A stretch of 64,000 bases of DNA from Trissonchulus latispiculum (Eukaryota > Nematoda > Enoplea > Enoplida > Ironidae). A model generated the notes under the pieces. That model was given only the letters and a program-made list of their open reading frames with translations, was not told the DNA's origin and searched no databases. The first letter of the stretch is position 1; each line of letters begins with the position of its first letter. Of the stretch, positions 42,147 to 54,570 are shown in pieces. Made by a program: the position numbers and the translations under genes. Where the stretch lies: NCBI GenBank assembly GCA_030248195.1, contig JASAND010026017.1:35737-99736 (forward strand), given 5' to 3'.

Positions 42147-42731
42147 ATTTCAAACATTTCACGCTCCTTAATTCTTTGACTGTCTACACTTTGACGCGAC
42201 TTAAGAAATAATCACACGGTTGACATTGCTGCCTGTCTGAAGAAATGAGCTTTGAGATAAACTCATGGCTAAGTGACAAGTTATTCATAGTCTGAACGAG
42301 TGTGTTCCTTTTAAAATGCAAACCATATTGATTGCTCTAGTCTGGTTACTTTAGTCTTTAGCCTGGTTAATTTTTTCATTAATTTGATAAAACATAAAAT
42401 AAACGTGACCAAAAATGCAGAAACATAGGTTGTTTTCTTAGTATATAAGATAGCTACCATAAACTGCGTCTTTCATAAAGCTAGTAGCGACCAATGATTC
42501 TTTCCGGATTGTGCATAAGGAAAACCTGGAATTTTGCTAACGGACGGCTGACGACGAATGACCTCGAAATTTTCGGAATTCCAAAACTTTGTAACGGGGG
42601 TTTTGCCGTTCGGGAAAGTTTTGTCCGTTGACAGCAATCTGGACTTTCCTTAGCGGATTGCAAACGGTAAGTGTCCAGAAAATAAAACCTAGACAATAGC
42701 TTATATATATATAATGCAGGGAAAACATGCA
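42147..42731 (-). repeat. Repeat module M, minus-strand copy
   Basis: Reverse complement of the module at 48483-49150. It carries TTATGCACAATCCGGAAAG, ACTTACCGTTTGCAATCCG and GCATTTTTGGTCACG landmarks and ends with a short (AT)n next to CCCTGCA. It lies between duplication units D1 and D2, opposite in orientation to the copy following D2. Confidence 0.85.
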
Positions 42732-44687
42732 TAGCAACCATGTGCGATGTGATTTGTTTCCACTGTCGTTGAAGCTAAGGAGCGCCAACGACACAACAGC
42801 TAGCGCATACGACGGGCTGTTGGATACTGCCTACTATGCAGAATGACTTCGTTCAGTATGTGCAAGGCAGCAAAGGCTTTGTCGCAAATCTATCCCAGGT
42901 GGTTCCGAAAATGAATGAGGATGAACCAATGAAAAGTTTAACTCGACTTTATGCTTGTGCCAGTTTACTATAAGGTGAGCCATTTTAATGTGGCTTTCGC
43001 GGTATAAAGTATTGTTTTGATGGAAAAATTACTAGAATAAAGAAATTACAAGCGCTTGAGCCGTATTTCTAAATTTCCAGATTTGAGTTTTTGGGGTGGT
43101 GTCTGTGGGCAGGGTTGCTGGTCTCGGCTCGGCCTGTCTCGCCCAAAAGCCGAGACTTGTCCAGCGTCGGTCATGGTCTCAGTCATACTGGTCTCTCCCT
43201 CAATCTCGATTTCATTGAAATTTCGTCACGTCCAACCCTGGCAGGGTACACCCCTACATTTCATGGATCAAACACCGAAATTCCAATGTGCCCCCTCCCC
43301 GCCATTCCTAAAGCTTCAATGTTCCTATGCGCAGGTATACCAGCGTCCAGTCTGCCTCCTGTCAAACCCCTCATAAGAAGGCAGACCCCCTTCCCCTATC
43401 CGAGCTCGACTACTTTCCCCTTGTCGTCCTCACAGACCCGTCCCGCCTAAACGGAGTCCAAAAACAGAGGGAAATTAGTTTGCATTCTTTCGATAAGTTT
43501 TCCAAGTATTTGAAAAAAAGAGTGAACAGAAATTTTTTATAGGCAGCAGCTGAAGAAATGCGCGAAATAGTATCCTGCGAATATGATAGTTCGTTAGATT
43601 TCTTCCCAAGTCAATTGAGCACGACCGCTTCAAATAGCTTGAGGACTTTACAAACAAGGGATATACCCTATAGTTGGCGCAGTTACTGCGATCTTATTTC
43701 TTATGGATCGGAGCTACTACAGCTGTTCTCCAACACTCTGGTATCGCTTTATAGTGTCAAATTAGAGTGACTTGTTCCAGCAGGCTGTCGATCATCGCAT
43801 CTACTCCAGCTAGAAACGCTCCAGGCGTAAATTCCATCTATTCCTGCTGCCTTGTTGTACTTCAGAGACTTCATAACTGCGATGATCTCTTCACGACTGG
43901 GAGGCAAAAATAATCTATATTACTCTCTCTTGTTGGGGAAATCATTCCCTTCCAATTAGGTTCCAGAGGAGGATCTACTTAAGCAGATTATCAAAACGCT
44001 CACTCCATAGCCTGACTTAATCTCTGGGTTTGTGATCAACTCTCCGTTGGTGTCTCGAATAGGGCAATCCAATCGATACTCGGATTTGAACAGCTGCCTG
44101 ACTTTATCAAAATGTTTGATATAATTGTGGACACCAGCGCAGTTATTCAGTTCAGCCAATGCTCGTTTCCACCTCTCATCCATTTCAGATGCAGATTGGA
44201 GTCTACACGTTTCTTCAGTTTCCAACGTTTTTCCCGTGTGAGGCTAGATTTACGGTAGTGTCAGTTACCCATCGAACGCGTTCAGATGACCTCGTAGGGA
44301 GAGACTGGAGCTCAGTTGTGATAATACTTGAAAAATTATTCCAAGCAAAATGCACATCTTCTCAGTCACCTCCGTAGTCCCCGCTGAAAATGGTCACGGA
44401 TCTCAGGAATCCTCAATGGAGCAGTGTTCACAGGTCTCCGTCTGCAGAAGCTCATGAGCGGCTCAACTTGAATCGAGTCCTGAAGATTACCTTCGCATGT
44501 TCGGAGCGAGGAACACTATTCCAGTAAAATTTTAATTCGTTTACAGCGCGGTACCAGGAGGTAAATCTATGCTAGTCTCCCTAGCGCCAATGATTAGTTT
44601 TTTCAAAACTTCTCCCAAACATCAGCGTAGTTGTTTGATGTTTATGTTCCACGATACCATAAAGATTTTGGGTGTATAAAACGCATT
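42732..44687 (+). repeat. Segmental duplication unit D2
   Basis: Second copy of 40211-42146, offset by about 2.52 kb. It is bracketed by module M in inverted orientation (42147-42731 reversed, 44688 onward forward), like a composite block with inverted ends. Confidence 0.9.
43800..44235 (-). pseudogene. LINE reverse transcriptase remnant (in D2)
   Basis: Duplicate of the remnant at 41282-41710, with the same linker and KAAGIDGI-type box and the same truncation. One residue in the linker differs (IRDTNGE for IRNTNGE). Confidence 0.75.
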
Positions 44688-45135
44688 TCCTCACCTCCTA
44701 AGCCCCTATTCCCTTCTACCCGCCTTGCTTATATGCATGTTTCCCTGCATTATATATATAAGCTATTGTCTAGGTTTTATTTTCTGGACACTTACCGTTT
44801 GCAATCCGTTAAGGAAAGTCCAGATTGCTGTCAACAGACAAAACTTTCCCGAACGGCAAAACCCCCGTTACAAAGTTTTTGGAATTCCGACAATTTCGAG
44901 GTCATTCGTCGTCAGTCGTCCATTAACAAAATTCCAGGTTTTCCTTATGCACAATCCGGAAAGAATCATTGGTCGCTACTAGCTTTATGAAAGACGCAGT
45001 TTATGGTAGGTATCTTTAACCGATTTTGACATATTTACTAAGAAAACAACCTATGTTTCTACATTTTTGGTCACGTTTATTTTATGTTTTACCAAATTAA
45101 TGAAAAAATTAACCAGGCTAAAGACTAAAAAAAAG
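44688..45135 (+). repeat. Repeat module M, plus-strand copy, first part
   Basis: It matches 48483-48960 from CTCACCTCC(T)AAGCCCCT through the (AT)n, the TTACCGTTTGCAATCCG block and GGTCACG to AACCAGGCTAAAGACTAAA, where purine-rich sequence begins. The rest of the module resumes near 46170. Confidence 0.85.
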
Positions 45136-46170
45136 AGAAGAGGAACAAATATGGGTTGGTTTAAAGAAAAAAAACGGTTAGAAATGGAAACGGTAATAGG
45201 CAGGGGTTATCCAAAGCTAATTCTCAGAGAGGGGAAAAAAAAAACAAGAGAATAGAGAAAAAGAGCATATAAAAAGCGCATATGCGCGGCGCAAAAAGTC
45301 GAACCAAAAAAAGCAATAGGGGATAATAAAAAGGGGAATTTGGGAATAAAAAAAAGAAAATTCAAAAGGGGGGGGTGGAAAAAAATTAGGAAAAAATAAA
45401 ATAAGAAAGGAGGGTAAAAAAAACAAGCGAGCAAGAAAAAAAAAAGTCAAGTTGTATTGAATTAGTAGTGGAGACAGAAGGGGGCGGTAAGGTTAGGTCC
45501 GACCGGGGAAAGCAGGAGGAGGAGGAAGAAGAGGACAATGCATTGCAGCTAAAGCCCAAAAACAGCGCACGTAGAACGGAGAAATGAAGAATAAGAACAA
45601 GTAAGAGATGAACTGAAGACATGAAGTTGCGATGAGGTTGGAGAGCTATGACGCTTAGCTGATTAGACCAGGCTAAAGACTAAAGAAACGAGGAGAAAAG
45701 AAACATAGGGTTGGAAGGAAAAAGAAAGAACGGTGGAGAAGGTAAAAGAAGGAGTATAAGGAGATTGAGGGGATTTACTTTGTTTATGAAATATGCAATC
45801 GCTTATTACAATAAAATTTTATGCAACACCTTTACTTATTGTATATGACATATTAACTTATGAAGTTATTAGCTTATGAACTTATAACTTATCATTTTTT
45901 ATGCAACGGGCCCAGGCAGAAAAAAGGGACAGGACAGGGAAAAGAAACAAAAGAGGGGCACAGGGGATGAAAAGAGAAAGGGGCAGGGGGGGTGACAAAG
46001 AGACGGGGAGGCGAAGGACCCGGGCACAAGAGGGAAAGGGGCAAGCACCAGGAAAAGACGAGAAGACGGCAGAGGTCAGGACGGGAGCGAAAAGGTGGGG
46101 GGGGGAGGGGGCGGAGGAAGGACAAGAAGCGGGGGGCGTAGACAGAATGGGGAGAGGGAGGGGCAAAGGC
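45120..46170 (+). repeat. Kilobase purine-rich strand-asymmetric tract inside module M
   Basis: Long stretches are almost only A and G on the plus strand (for example 45225-45440 and 45900-46165). The phrase CCAGGCTAAAGACTAAA that opens the tract recurs at 45665, followed by similar GAGAA/AACATAGGGTTGG text, so the tract itself contains a degenerate duplication of about 550 bp. Open frames here (Lys/Arg/Glu-rich on plus, Phe/Ser/Pro-rich on minus) are composition artefacts. Confidence 0.75.
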
Positions 46171-46490
46171 AGACAGTCAGCAATGTCAACCGTGTGATTA
46201 TTTCTTCAGTCGCGTCAAAGTGTAGACAGTCAAAGAATTAAGGAGCGTGAAATGTTTGAAGCCTGTCAAATAAGCGCTTAACATTTCCCACGGAAGTTTG
46301 TTTCTAGGAAATGGAAATGTTTTCCAGTTTGAAGAGGATTCAATAAGATTTATAGAAGAAATACAGTGTCCGCATTTATACGGATCAACCCAACACACTG
46401 GCTTTAATGATAATTCACAAAAAACTATGTTTTTAAAAAGCTCTTACAAAGTTATCAAACAATGAGCGAAATATTGCCAGTACCAAATGG
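46170..46490 (+). repeat. Repeat module M, plus-strand copy, last part
   Basis: GCAATGTCAACCGTGTGATT through GAGCGAAATATTGCCAGTACC matches 49078-49400 closely. This shows that the purine-rich tract interrupts one module. Confidence 0.85.
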
Positions 46491-46810
46491 CTAAATGGTT
46501 AAAGAAGAAACAAGCAATAATTTCTGCAAAAGGTTAAATGTTGTTAGAGGAACATTTCCATAAATTGTAGGCCTGCTGCGCAGCGGAAACAATTTTATGG
46601 TTGAGGTTACTGAGGATTTAAGCTGACTCCCAAGCTTGACCATGCCAGATTACTACTTTTTAATGCAATATATATTTTATTAAACAGACAGCTGCTGTGA
46701 ACTTGAGGCTTCAGTAAACTGTAAAACAAAATCTGTGCAATTTCAAACTGACATGATTTGTGGGGTTTAGACAGCGAGCAGTTTGAGCTTTACGTATACT
46801 TTATAGCACC

Positions 46811-46926
46811 CCTTAGCGTGCATTCACTGATTTATACGCACGCCGTGTGGGAAGCTGCGCACTCGTGCCCCACACGAGGGCTTCCCATGCGACGTGCGCA
46901 GTAGAAATTAGTGAACAGCGCTAAGG
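46811..46926. mobile_element. Small palindromic MITE
   Basis: The left arm CCTTAGCGTGCATTCACTGA... and the right arm ...AGTGAACAGCGCTAAGG are complementary with few mismatches up to the central GTGTGGGAAGC / GCTTCCCATGC. Length 116 bp. I see no target duplication. Confidence 0.65.
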
Positions 46927-47538
46927 TTTTTCCCTTGTAAGTAGTTTATTGGTAAGTAAATACAGCATACTGTTAAAAACAAAACGAACACAAAAATTGT
47001 TGCGTATTAACGCATTGAATTATTCGTAAGGGATCTTGGATCCAGTGAAATCAGGACTATGCTGGCATTTCAAAAAAAGACTGACGGAGTCTACACCCTG
47101 TGTTCTTTCAAATCAATCTTTGCATGATCCTGAATTCCACCGTCGATTTCAACATAAAAAGGGAAACACTGAAAAACAAAAATATAGAAGCAAGGTAAAT
47201 TTAAAAATTAACTAGCAAATTATAGAAAAGTAAAGCATGCTAAAATGACCCAACAAAAATGACAAAACAAAGAAATTTAGCATTTGAGAAACCGCAAATT
47301 AAGGACTAATGAGTAAATAAGTAAATTAGTGTTGCTTCATACTGGGTCTATGTGCTGTCCCTTGTCTCTGGCAATCTGACCATACAGTTGACCAAAGTTT
47401 TCTTCTGACAAAGTAAGTGCTGCTCTTCGCAAACAAAGTTTTAGTCTGAAGTTAAAATATTGCCTGTGCTTTAAAATTTGATTTTGTCTTCAAAGTACTT
47501 TCTACTTATCCATACAATTCTCTTGGCTATTCCTAGCA
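46927..47538. other. Non-coding sequence
   Basis: AT-rich. Nothing recognised. Confidence 0.45.
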
Positions 47539-48480
47539 TCAAGTTCGGTGCTTGACTCGCTTGACTGCTATGTTAATATTAAAATTTCCGTTATATCTTG
47601 TTAGCAATGGCGCGATTAGTCCGTAAATTTGGTCCGTCCTAGGGCACTCCACAAACAAGTGTATAATGTCTTCTCTAACATTTCTCTGCATAATAACTGA
47701 ACAAAATTTGCAAAACTCTGGTTTTGCTAGATTAAAGTTGCATTCTCTAGATCTAGTTAGCAAAGCTTTGTGAAATATTGCATATTGCAAGGATTTGGAA
47801 TAGCCGTCAAAAAGTTTGGTACTCGCTAAAATCCATATTGTTAATTTGCATATTATTAAACTTCCCTATCCAATATTCTCTAATTTTCCTAGGGTGAACA
47901 ATGATGCTTGCATCTAACGAGATAATTGTAAAATGTTTTTAGTCTAGCATCAACCATTTCCATTTCTGTATCTTTCATTCGAAAACGATTATCAGCAATT
48001 TTAACTAAGTTCAATTCCAGCAGCACTGCTTTAATTGTTTTAAAAAGGGATGGTGCTGTAACTTGATCTAAACCGGCTTTCGTCACATTTTCAAATTTGC
48101 TGAAAAAGTAATCAAACAGTGAAAACCATTTTTTTGCATTGCCCTGATTGCCATCTAGATAAAAGAGTCCTTGCTCTCATAGCCTTAACTTTTAGAGGCA
48201 GCATTCAGTAACTAATTCCACCGTCTTCTTTTGGGAGATATAGTATCTCCTTTTTGATTAAATTTTGCTTACTTGGATACCAAAGGTACCTGTCCGCAGC
48301 TGCCTCAAAGCGCTGATGCATATCCAGCGGCATACTAAGAAATTCTAGAGGATACATCAGCTGCGATAAATAATAGGTTGTTATAAACATCATTTTACCG
48401 AAATAAGACAGTTAATGGGGCGGTATTCGTTTACCTAATTGAAATATTGCTTCTTTGCCCTTAACAAAATTTTCGTTTCA
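47539..48480 (-). pseudogene. LINE ORF2 C-terminal remnant (L1/Tx1-like)
   Basis: On the minus strand, three broken frames follow each other in the order of a LINE ORF2 tail. First is MMFITTYYLSQLMYPLEF...FEAAADRYLW...ILYLPKEDGGI, like the 'LPIP...FIW...LPKEEGGL' thumb/connector region. Then comes a linker at 47889-48086, and last a C-terminal zinc-binding motif CKFCSV...HLFVECP (47539-47790). This pattern is typical of the C-terminal zf-RVT region of L1/Tx1-type elements. Frameshifts and loss of the RT core make it a dead fragment. Confidence 0.75.
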
Positions 48481-48482
48481 AA

Positions 48483-48569
48483 CAGGCCCTGACCTCACCT
48501 CCCAAGCCCCTATGCCCTTCTACCCGCCTTCCGCCTGCTGACTTTTGCTTATATGCATGTTTTCCCTGC

Positions 48570-48611
<42 letters not shown>

Positions 48612-49407
48612 CTATTGTCTAGGTTTTATTTTCTGGACACTTACCGTTTGCAATCCGCTAAGGAAAGTCCAGATTGCTGTCAACGGACAAAACTTTCCCG
48701 AACGGCAAAACCCCCGTTACAAAGTTTTGGATTTCCGACAATTTCGAGGTCATTCGTCGTCAGCCGTCCGTTAGCAAAATTCCAGGTTTTCCTTATGCAC
48801 AATCCGGAAAGAATCATTGGTCGCTACTAGCTTTATGAAAGACGCAGTTTATGGTAGCTATCTTATATACTAAGAAAACAACCTATGTTTCTGCATTTTT
48901 GGTCACGTTTATTTTATGTTTTATCAAATTAATGAAAAAATTAACCAGGCTAAAGACTAAAGTAACCAGACTAGAGCAATCAATATGGTTTGCATTTTAA
49001 AAGGAACACACTCGTTCAGACTATGAATAACTTGTCACTTAGCCATGAGTTTATCTCAAAGCTCATTTCTTCAGACAGGCAGCAATGTCAACCGTGTGAT
49101 TATTTCTTAAGTCGCGTCAAAGTGTAGACAGTCAAAGAATTAAGGAGCGTGAAATGTTTGAAGCCTGTCAAATAAGCGCTTAACATTTTTCACGGAAGTT
49201 TGTTTCTAGGAAATGGAGATGTTTTCCAGTTTGAAGAGGATTCAATAAGATTTATAGAAGAAATACAGTGTCCGCATTTATACGGATCAACCCAACACAC
49301 TGGCTTTAATGATAATTCACGAAAAATCACTATGTTTTTGAAAAGCTCTTACAAAGTTATCAAACATTGAGCGAAATATTGCCAGTACCAAATCACTGAT
49401 GATGATC
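48483..49407 (+). repeat. Repeat module M, longest uninterrupted copy
   Basis: This contains all landmarks seen in the other two copies, with a longer (AT)n at about 48572-48609. It runs on through GACTATGAATAACTTGTCAC and GTCAACCGTGTGATT to GCCAGTACCAAATC. It directly follows the LINE fragment in inverse orientation. Confidence 0.85.
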
Positions 49408-51678
49408 ACCAATGATTAAAGAAAAAAAGTTCGGTTTCCTACCATTCAGTTAGGTCTCCTTTACCAGTGTTACTGACCAAGGCAGAAAGGATGTTGTACA
49501 TTTTACGAGAACAGAAACCCCTGCAGCGTGCTAATTGCCTTTTTTCTACTTAAGTCAAAACTCAAAGACACCGGGAGACTTAAACATAGTCAAGCGATGC
49601 CAAAAAACCGGCATTCGAAGTTCCATTTTTCGTCAACATGTTTGAACTCGGTGGGTAAAATGAAATCGTCAAATCAACACGAAAAGACACTGTCGGAGCA
49701 AGTTGTTTAGAGCTAAAACATCCAAAGAAACGAAAAGCACAACTGTGGGGGAGTTGATTTGCAAAATTTAGTCACTAAGCTTTAATATAAAACGTAAGCA
49801 AAAGTGGGTCCACTTTTGGTTGATTTCCAATATTGACTATTTGACGAGTTTGGAAGGCTTAAGTTGGTGTATAAAATATAACATCTAGTTAGTCGCTGTT
49901 TTTTTACTTTTTTACAGCAAATTATTCGAGGGACATCAGCTATGTCGATCAAAATTAGCTTACATTTAATTAGCTTATTAATTGCTTACTTGGCAAGCGA
50001 CCACCACAGTTTAAGCGATAACTCCCCAAACCGGGTATGTGAATTTTCGTAGTTTCTATCAAAATTGACTGTCGCATTCTTTGCACAAAACTGGTTAAAA
50101 TATATGGCGTAGAGAAACGGTAAGTGAAGTATGGTCGTCATTACTTGGAAATGGTATTCAGCTAGACTGTGAACTGCTGGCGTTTTAACTAAATGGCCAA
50201 AACATTGTGTCATTTTAAAAAATGGCTAAAATATTGCAAGTCTTTTGGCCAAGTAGTCAAACACGCTGCCTTTCACAACTCCGTTTGGCTAATTGCTAAA
50301 ATGTTTAGCCATTTATTATTGCTAAATGGCTGAATGGTTAAATGGCCAAATTGATTACTAGGCATAGACATGTATATACGAGTTAAATTTATCCTAAGTC
50401 CATAAACGTTAAACTTGAATAAACATTAAAGTTAAAGTTAATAATTATATAAGCAAACACTAATCATAATCAATCGAGAAAAAGATAAGCATTTTTTCAG
50501 ACTACTGGGCTTGGTTTTTTGTGTATTTACTGTGCATATGCTCTTGTTTTCCAAAACGTACCCTCGAGTTTAGAATTTGCTCTATTTATTATTATTATTA
50601 TTCTTTACTATTTAATCATTATTTATTATTAAACCTTACTATTATTATTTTTAATACTATTATTCCTATTATTCAATTTCCAAAGTGCTCTAAATTTTAA
50701 AAAGAGCTCTGGCGCTTGGCTGGGGACTTCTTATTACTTATTTCCAATCATGGCAACGTCGCTGCGACCTTAAATTTGTGCTATTCTATTTTACTAAAGT
50801 TACTATTTATTGAAATATTATTAGCCAATCGATTGTAAATATCTATGTAGTGTGTGTTCCTTCATCAACAGAAATATACGGCTGGATTTAGCCAATATCT
50901 CTAAAGGTGGGAGTAGGACTACCGGGTTTTACCTTGAACAGACTCTATAAACAGAGAACTTAATGAATCGGCTTGATATTTAGCACATTTGTTCTTTATC
51001 ATGCTGTGCATCAAACACACAGAACACTAAAAGCATCTTAGCTACATTTGACATTTTATACATTACGTATACGAGCATACATGCGTATACACAGCTTAGG
51101 TATTAGGTATATCAACAGATACTAAATATAGTCGTCCTTACACCCCAGCCCAATTTACGCATTTATGTTCCACTTCAAAAAACTAGATAAATAAATCAAT
51201 TTTCTTACTCTGCAACGGTTCGACGAGTACATATAATGCTGCCCTCTAATATAATGGTGTTCAGTAAAAATTACTTTCAGGTATAACATTCCAAAAATTT
51301 ACTACTTCTGGGGGCGCTGCCCCCAGATTTCCCAATGTCAATTGTAATCTGGCTTTCTACGGGGCCATCGATTTATTTATTTAGGGGTTTCAGTTGACAT
51401 CAAGTCGGTCAGGTTTGTAGATTGTTGTTGCAATATTCCCGCTAAGATCGACGAATACAGCTATTTTGACAAGTAAGGTTTCATAGCAACAAGCAACAGC
51501 AGAAACAAAATACTTTGCAGCGATCGAAGGAGCAAGTCATAGGTTTTCCAACGATAATAATAACAAGCTAAACTGGCATGAAGGGTTTGCCGGGTTTCTT
51601 TCTTTCGGCAGGTCAGTTTGTAGTGTCGATTTTCAGTCAAATCGGTGACAAAGCGCATTTTCCGTGCTGTTTTCGGAA
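49408..51678. other. AT-rich non-coding stretch
   Basis: No gene recognised. It contains a short TTA microsatellite near 50588-50605 and a patch of TGGCTAAAT-like words at 50210-50345 that also appears near 46480. Confidence 0.45.
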
Positions 51679-52095
51679 AATGGTTGCCATTAAAGGGCCG
51701 TTGGGATAAGGAGCATTCTTTCAAAATGGTTGCCCTGAAAGTGACAGTTGGGATAAGTACTTTTCCTTGAAGTGGTCGGCCTTGAAAGGGCAGTTGAGAT
51801 AAAGAGTTTTTCTGGAAATGGTTGCCCTTAAAGGGGCAGTTGCGATAAGCAACATTCCCTGGAAATGGTTGCCCTTAAAGGGGCAGTTGGGATAAGCAAC
51901 ATTCCCTGGAAATGGTTGCCCTTAAAGGGGCATTTGGGATAAGGAATTTTTTGGAAATGGTTGCCCTTAAAGTTGCAGTTGGGATAAGCAACATTCCCTG
52001 GAAATGGAATGCCCTTAAAGGGGCAGTTGGGATAAGCAACATTCCCTGGAAATGGTTGCCCTTAAAGGGGTAGTTGGGATAACTAATTTTTCACT
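51679..52095. repeat. 46-47-bp minisatellite, nine units
   Basis: Nine imperfect units of the form ATGGTTGCCCTTAAAGGGGC followed by AGTTGGGATAAGCAACATTC and CCTGGA. The central units are nearly identical and the outer ones are diverged, the usual pattern of a tandem array homogenised in the middle. Confidence 0.9.
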
Positions 52096-52600
52096 GAATA
52101 GTGCTAAAAGTTACTTGATATACCCTCTTAAAGGGTGCCCTACCAAATCCACCAGATCAACGTGACTAACGAGTAAAACGACGACTAACGACTAAAAAAA
52201 CAGGCTTCCTAAAATTAGGCTTCCTAAACAATTTGCTCACTGTTGCGGGTTCCAACAGTGTAACTTTTGGCCATATCTCGAGATCCATAGGAGCTAGAAA
52301 AATTTCGATTGCAGATTTGGAATCTGCGTTCCCGAATTACCCTATGACCGACCAACCAAATCGGACATTAAAAGTTTTTATCCATTTTTGACACCATAAA
52401 AGGGCAGTTGGGATAAGAAATTTTCTATTAAATATCGCTGCAAGTTACTTGACACTTCTTTTTAAAGGTATCCTAGCAAATCCACCGGCTAAACTTGACT
52501 AACGAGTTCAAAAAACACATATATTAGGCATTTCTGGGCAGTTTGCTCACTTTTGCGGTCTCCAACAGTGTAACTTTTGGCCATATCTTGAGCTTCACGA
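52073..52600. repeat. Diverged direct duplication of about 0.3 kb
   Basis: AGTTGGGATAA...GTTACTTGA..., CTAACGAGT and CCAACAGTGTAACTTTTGGC occur in the same order at 52073-52290 and 52398-52600. It carries on from the minisatellite, whose last unit is the first part of each half. Confidence 0.75.
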
Positions 52601-52748
52601 TAACACGACGAGAATAAGGGTTTGCCCTTTTCCTTGGGAAGTAGCGGCAAACCAATAAGTTCAAAATTTGTTGAATACGCCAGCACTAAGTTGTTGAGAA
52701 TTTATAATTTCTGAGATGGGACATCCTTAATATGCTCCAGATTATTTT

Positions 52749-53141
52749 ACTGTATTATTTTACCTCAAGGTGGCGCTTGCATTATCGGGATTATGGATGT
52801 AACATTTGGACAGATTGTTCAATTTTGAATAAATCCTAAATGACTAAATGAGTCTACTTTGGTTGGCGACCTTAATCGTGACAAAGTTTCGAGTGCTGGG
52901 AACATATGATTGGATAGCTAGGTTCATGGCTTAAAAACCGAAATAATATTTAAGCTACATGTGATAAATTTGAATGCCCAGCGTGATAGAGCATAAAAAG
53001 CGCTTTAAGGTGGTGGTAAAGTTTACTGCAGTCATTTTCAAAACGTCATAACTTGTTCAATTTAAGAACGTGTATGGCAAATGATACATCTTAAAGCAAA
53101 TGTAAGGGTGCAAGCGCCACCTTGAGGTAAAATAATACAGT
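52749..53141. mobile_element. MITE with 33-bp perfect TIRs
   Basis: The first 33 bases (starting ACTGTATTATTTTACCTCAA) and the last 33 (53109-53141) are exact reverse complements. The 393-bp element has no ORF. A GGTGGTGG-containing block at about 52990 and the AAGGTGG inside the TIR resemble the ends of the TTAA-flanked family. No target duplication is seen at the outer edges. Confidence 0.8.
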
Positions 53142-53758
53142 CGCCTTATTAACGCCAAAACTCCTCTCCTGTAGAACAATGCTTTTCTTACATCTGTAAG
53201 AAAAGAAGCTAGGGTAGTTTTTAATTGGGGTGGGTTGTTATGAGAGGCATGGGTGGGGGGAAGGGACAGAAATGGGGGGGGAATTGTGTAAAGAGAAAAT
53301 AGTATTGAGTTTGGTGTTGGATGGATAGTGGTGGAATATATCTTCGGTGAGGAGGATAAGCTTCTTGATAAGTGGCTATGAAGTATATATTTTAGTGAAA
53401 AGGGGGTTGGGTTTAAGAAATGAAAAAAACGTGGAACTGGGTATAGGTTATTGTGAGAAAGGGGTGGTGTGGGGTTGATTTAATTAAGTAATGATGGAAT
53501 TAAGGAGAATTATATTATTTAATGTTTAATGTTTTTATTAAGTCAACAGTAATAATGAAAAATTAGATAGGGTGTAGTTAATTGAGTATGTGTAATGGAA
53601 AAGGCAAAATGAACCCTAAAAATGTACAGGGAAAAGCTTAGCTTGTGGGAGATTGTGACTCTTGATGGAAATGATTTGAGCTCTTAATGAATGGCGTGCT
53701 TGTGAAATTTTGATGTGAACTGTGAAACGTCCGAGCATTGTATAAAGTAACTGTTCTG
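53142..53758. other. Non-coding sequence
   Basis: G-rich on the plus strand with poly-G runs. No gene. It ends at the CAGT flanking the next element. Confidence 0.45.
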
Positions 53759-54003
53759 CAGTTACCAGAGTTGCCAGTCAGTGTGAAACCCCCCAGAAAC
53801 TTATTATTAGGGACATAGGTTCTAGTGTAAATAGGAAGAATAAAACATAAAACAGCATTACGCGCACGCAAACGACACGAAAATGGCATGAAATCTTAGC
53901 GGAACGTAGGTTAAGGAAGCTTAGGTAGGTCATCAACCAATAACGGAGGGGTCGTTACCCTTCCCGGGTCAGTAATAGGCCCTAATACGGTTTTCCGTAT
54001 AAT

Positions 54004-54023
54004 GGAAGAGTCGTTACTCTTCC
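54004..54023. repeat. Hairpin, 8-bp stem, CGTT loop
   Basis: GGAAGAGT-CGTT-ACTCTTCC. The same CGTT loop with different but still paired stems occurs at 53947-53962 and 57134-57147. Confidence 0.85.
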
Positions 54024-54545
54024 CAGGCCACGAATAAGGCCTCACATTATCAAGAAACCACTCAGAAACTGTTTAAAATAGCTAAAAATCATCAAGGAAA
54101 ATGAGTTCGACGAAGGAAGTTGTTTAATAACCAGCAATTTAACAAGAAACCACGAGTTTAAAACGTTTTACGCAGCTAATAAGTGCGAATATTGGAAGAT
54201 GGGTCAAAATAAGGCCACAATTCACCCATCAGGGGCATGAAATAGTGTTAAGTAGTGTTCATAGGTACTAATTAGGTATAATCTGCATTACTTAGGCAAT
54301 AATTAGTCAAATTGTGTAATTTTTGGTCAAAATATAAGTTGGTTTTATCTGAAAGGCAATTCTCTGCTGATTCTAAAACTCCAAACCCGGTCACCTAACT
54401 CCCAATATTGCGAAAGTTATAAGCGAAAGAAGTTTTGTTTAAGTTACATTTTAATTTTGTAATATTGGCCTTAAGTGACCTTATAACAATGCGTAACTAT
54501 GTGTGAGGTTACGCCCATTCATGTTTCCATTCACACCCCCAGAGC

Positions 54546-54570
54546 CTCTGCTGGCTCTCTCCCAGCAGAG
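54546..54570. repeat. Hairpin, 9-bp stem
   Basis: CTCTGCTGG, a 7-nt loop, then CCAGCAGAG. Confidence 0.8.

Noticed and set aside
45207..46197. Several open frames in the purine-rich tract, both strands
   Set aside because: Low-complexity Lys/Arg/Glu or Phe/Pro/Ser strings caused by purine bias, which removes stop codons on one strand. No domain.
51679..52095. Regularly spaced repeats considered as a CRISPR-like array
   Set aside because: There are no unique spacers. The whole 46-47-bp unit is repeated, so it is a minisatellite. The genome is eukaryotic.
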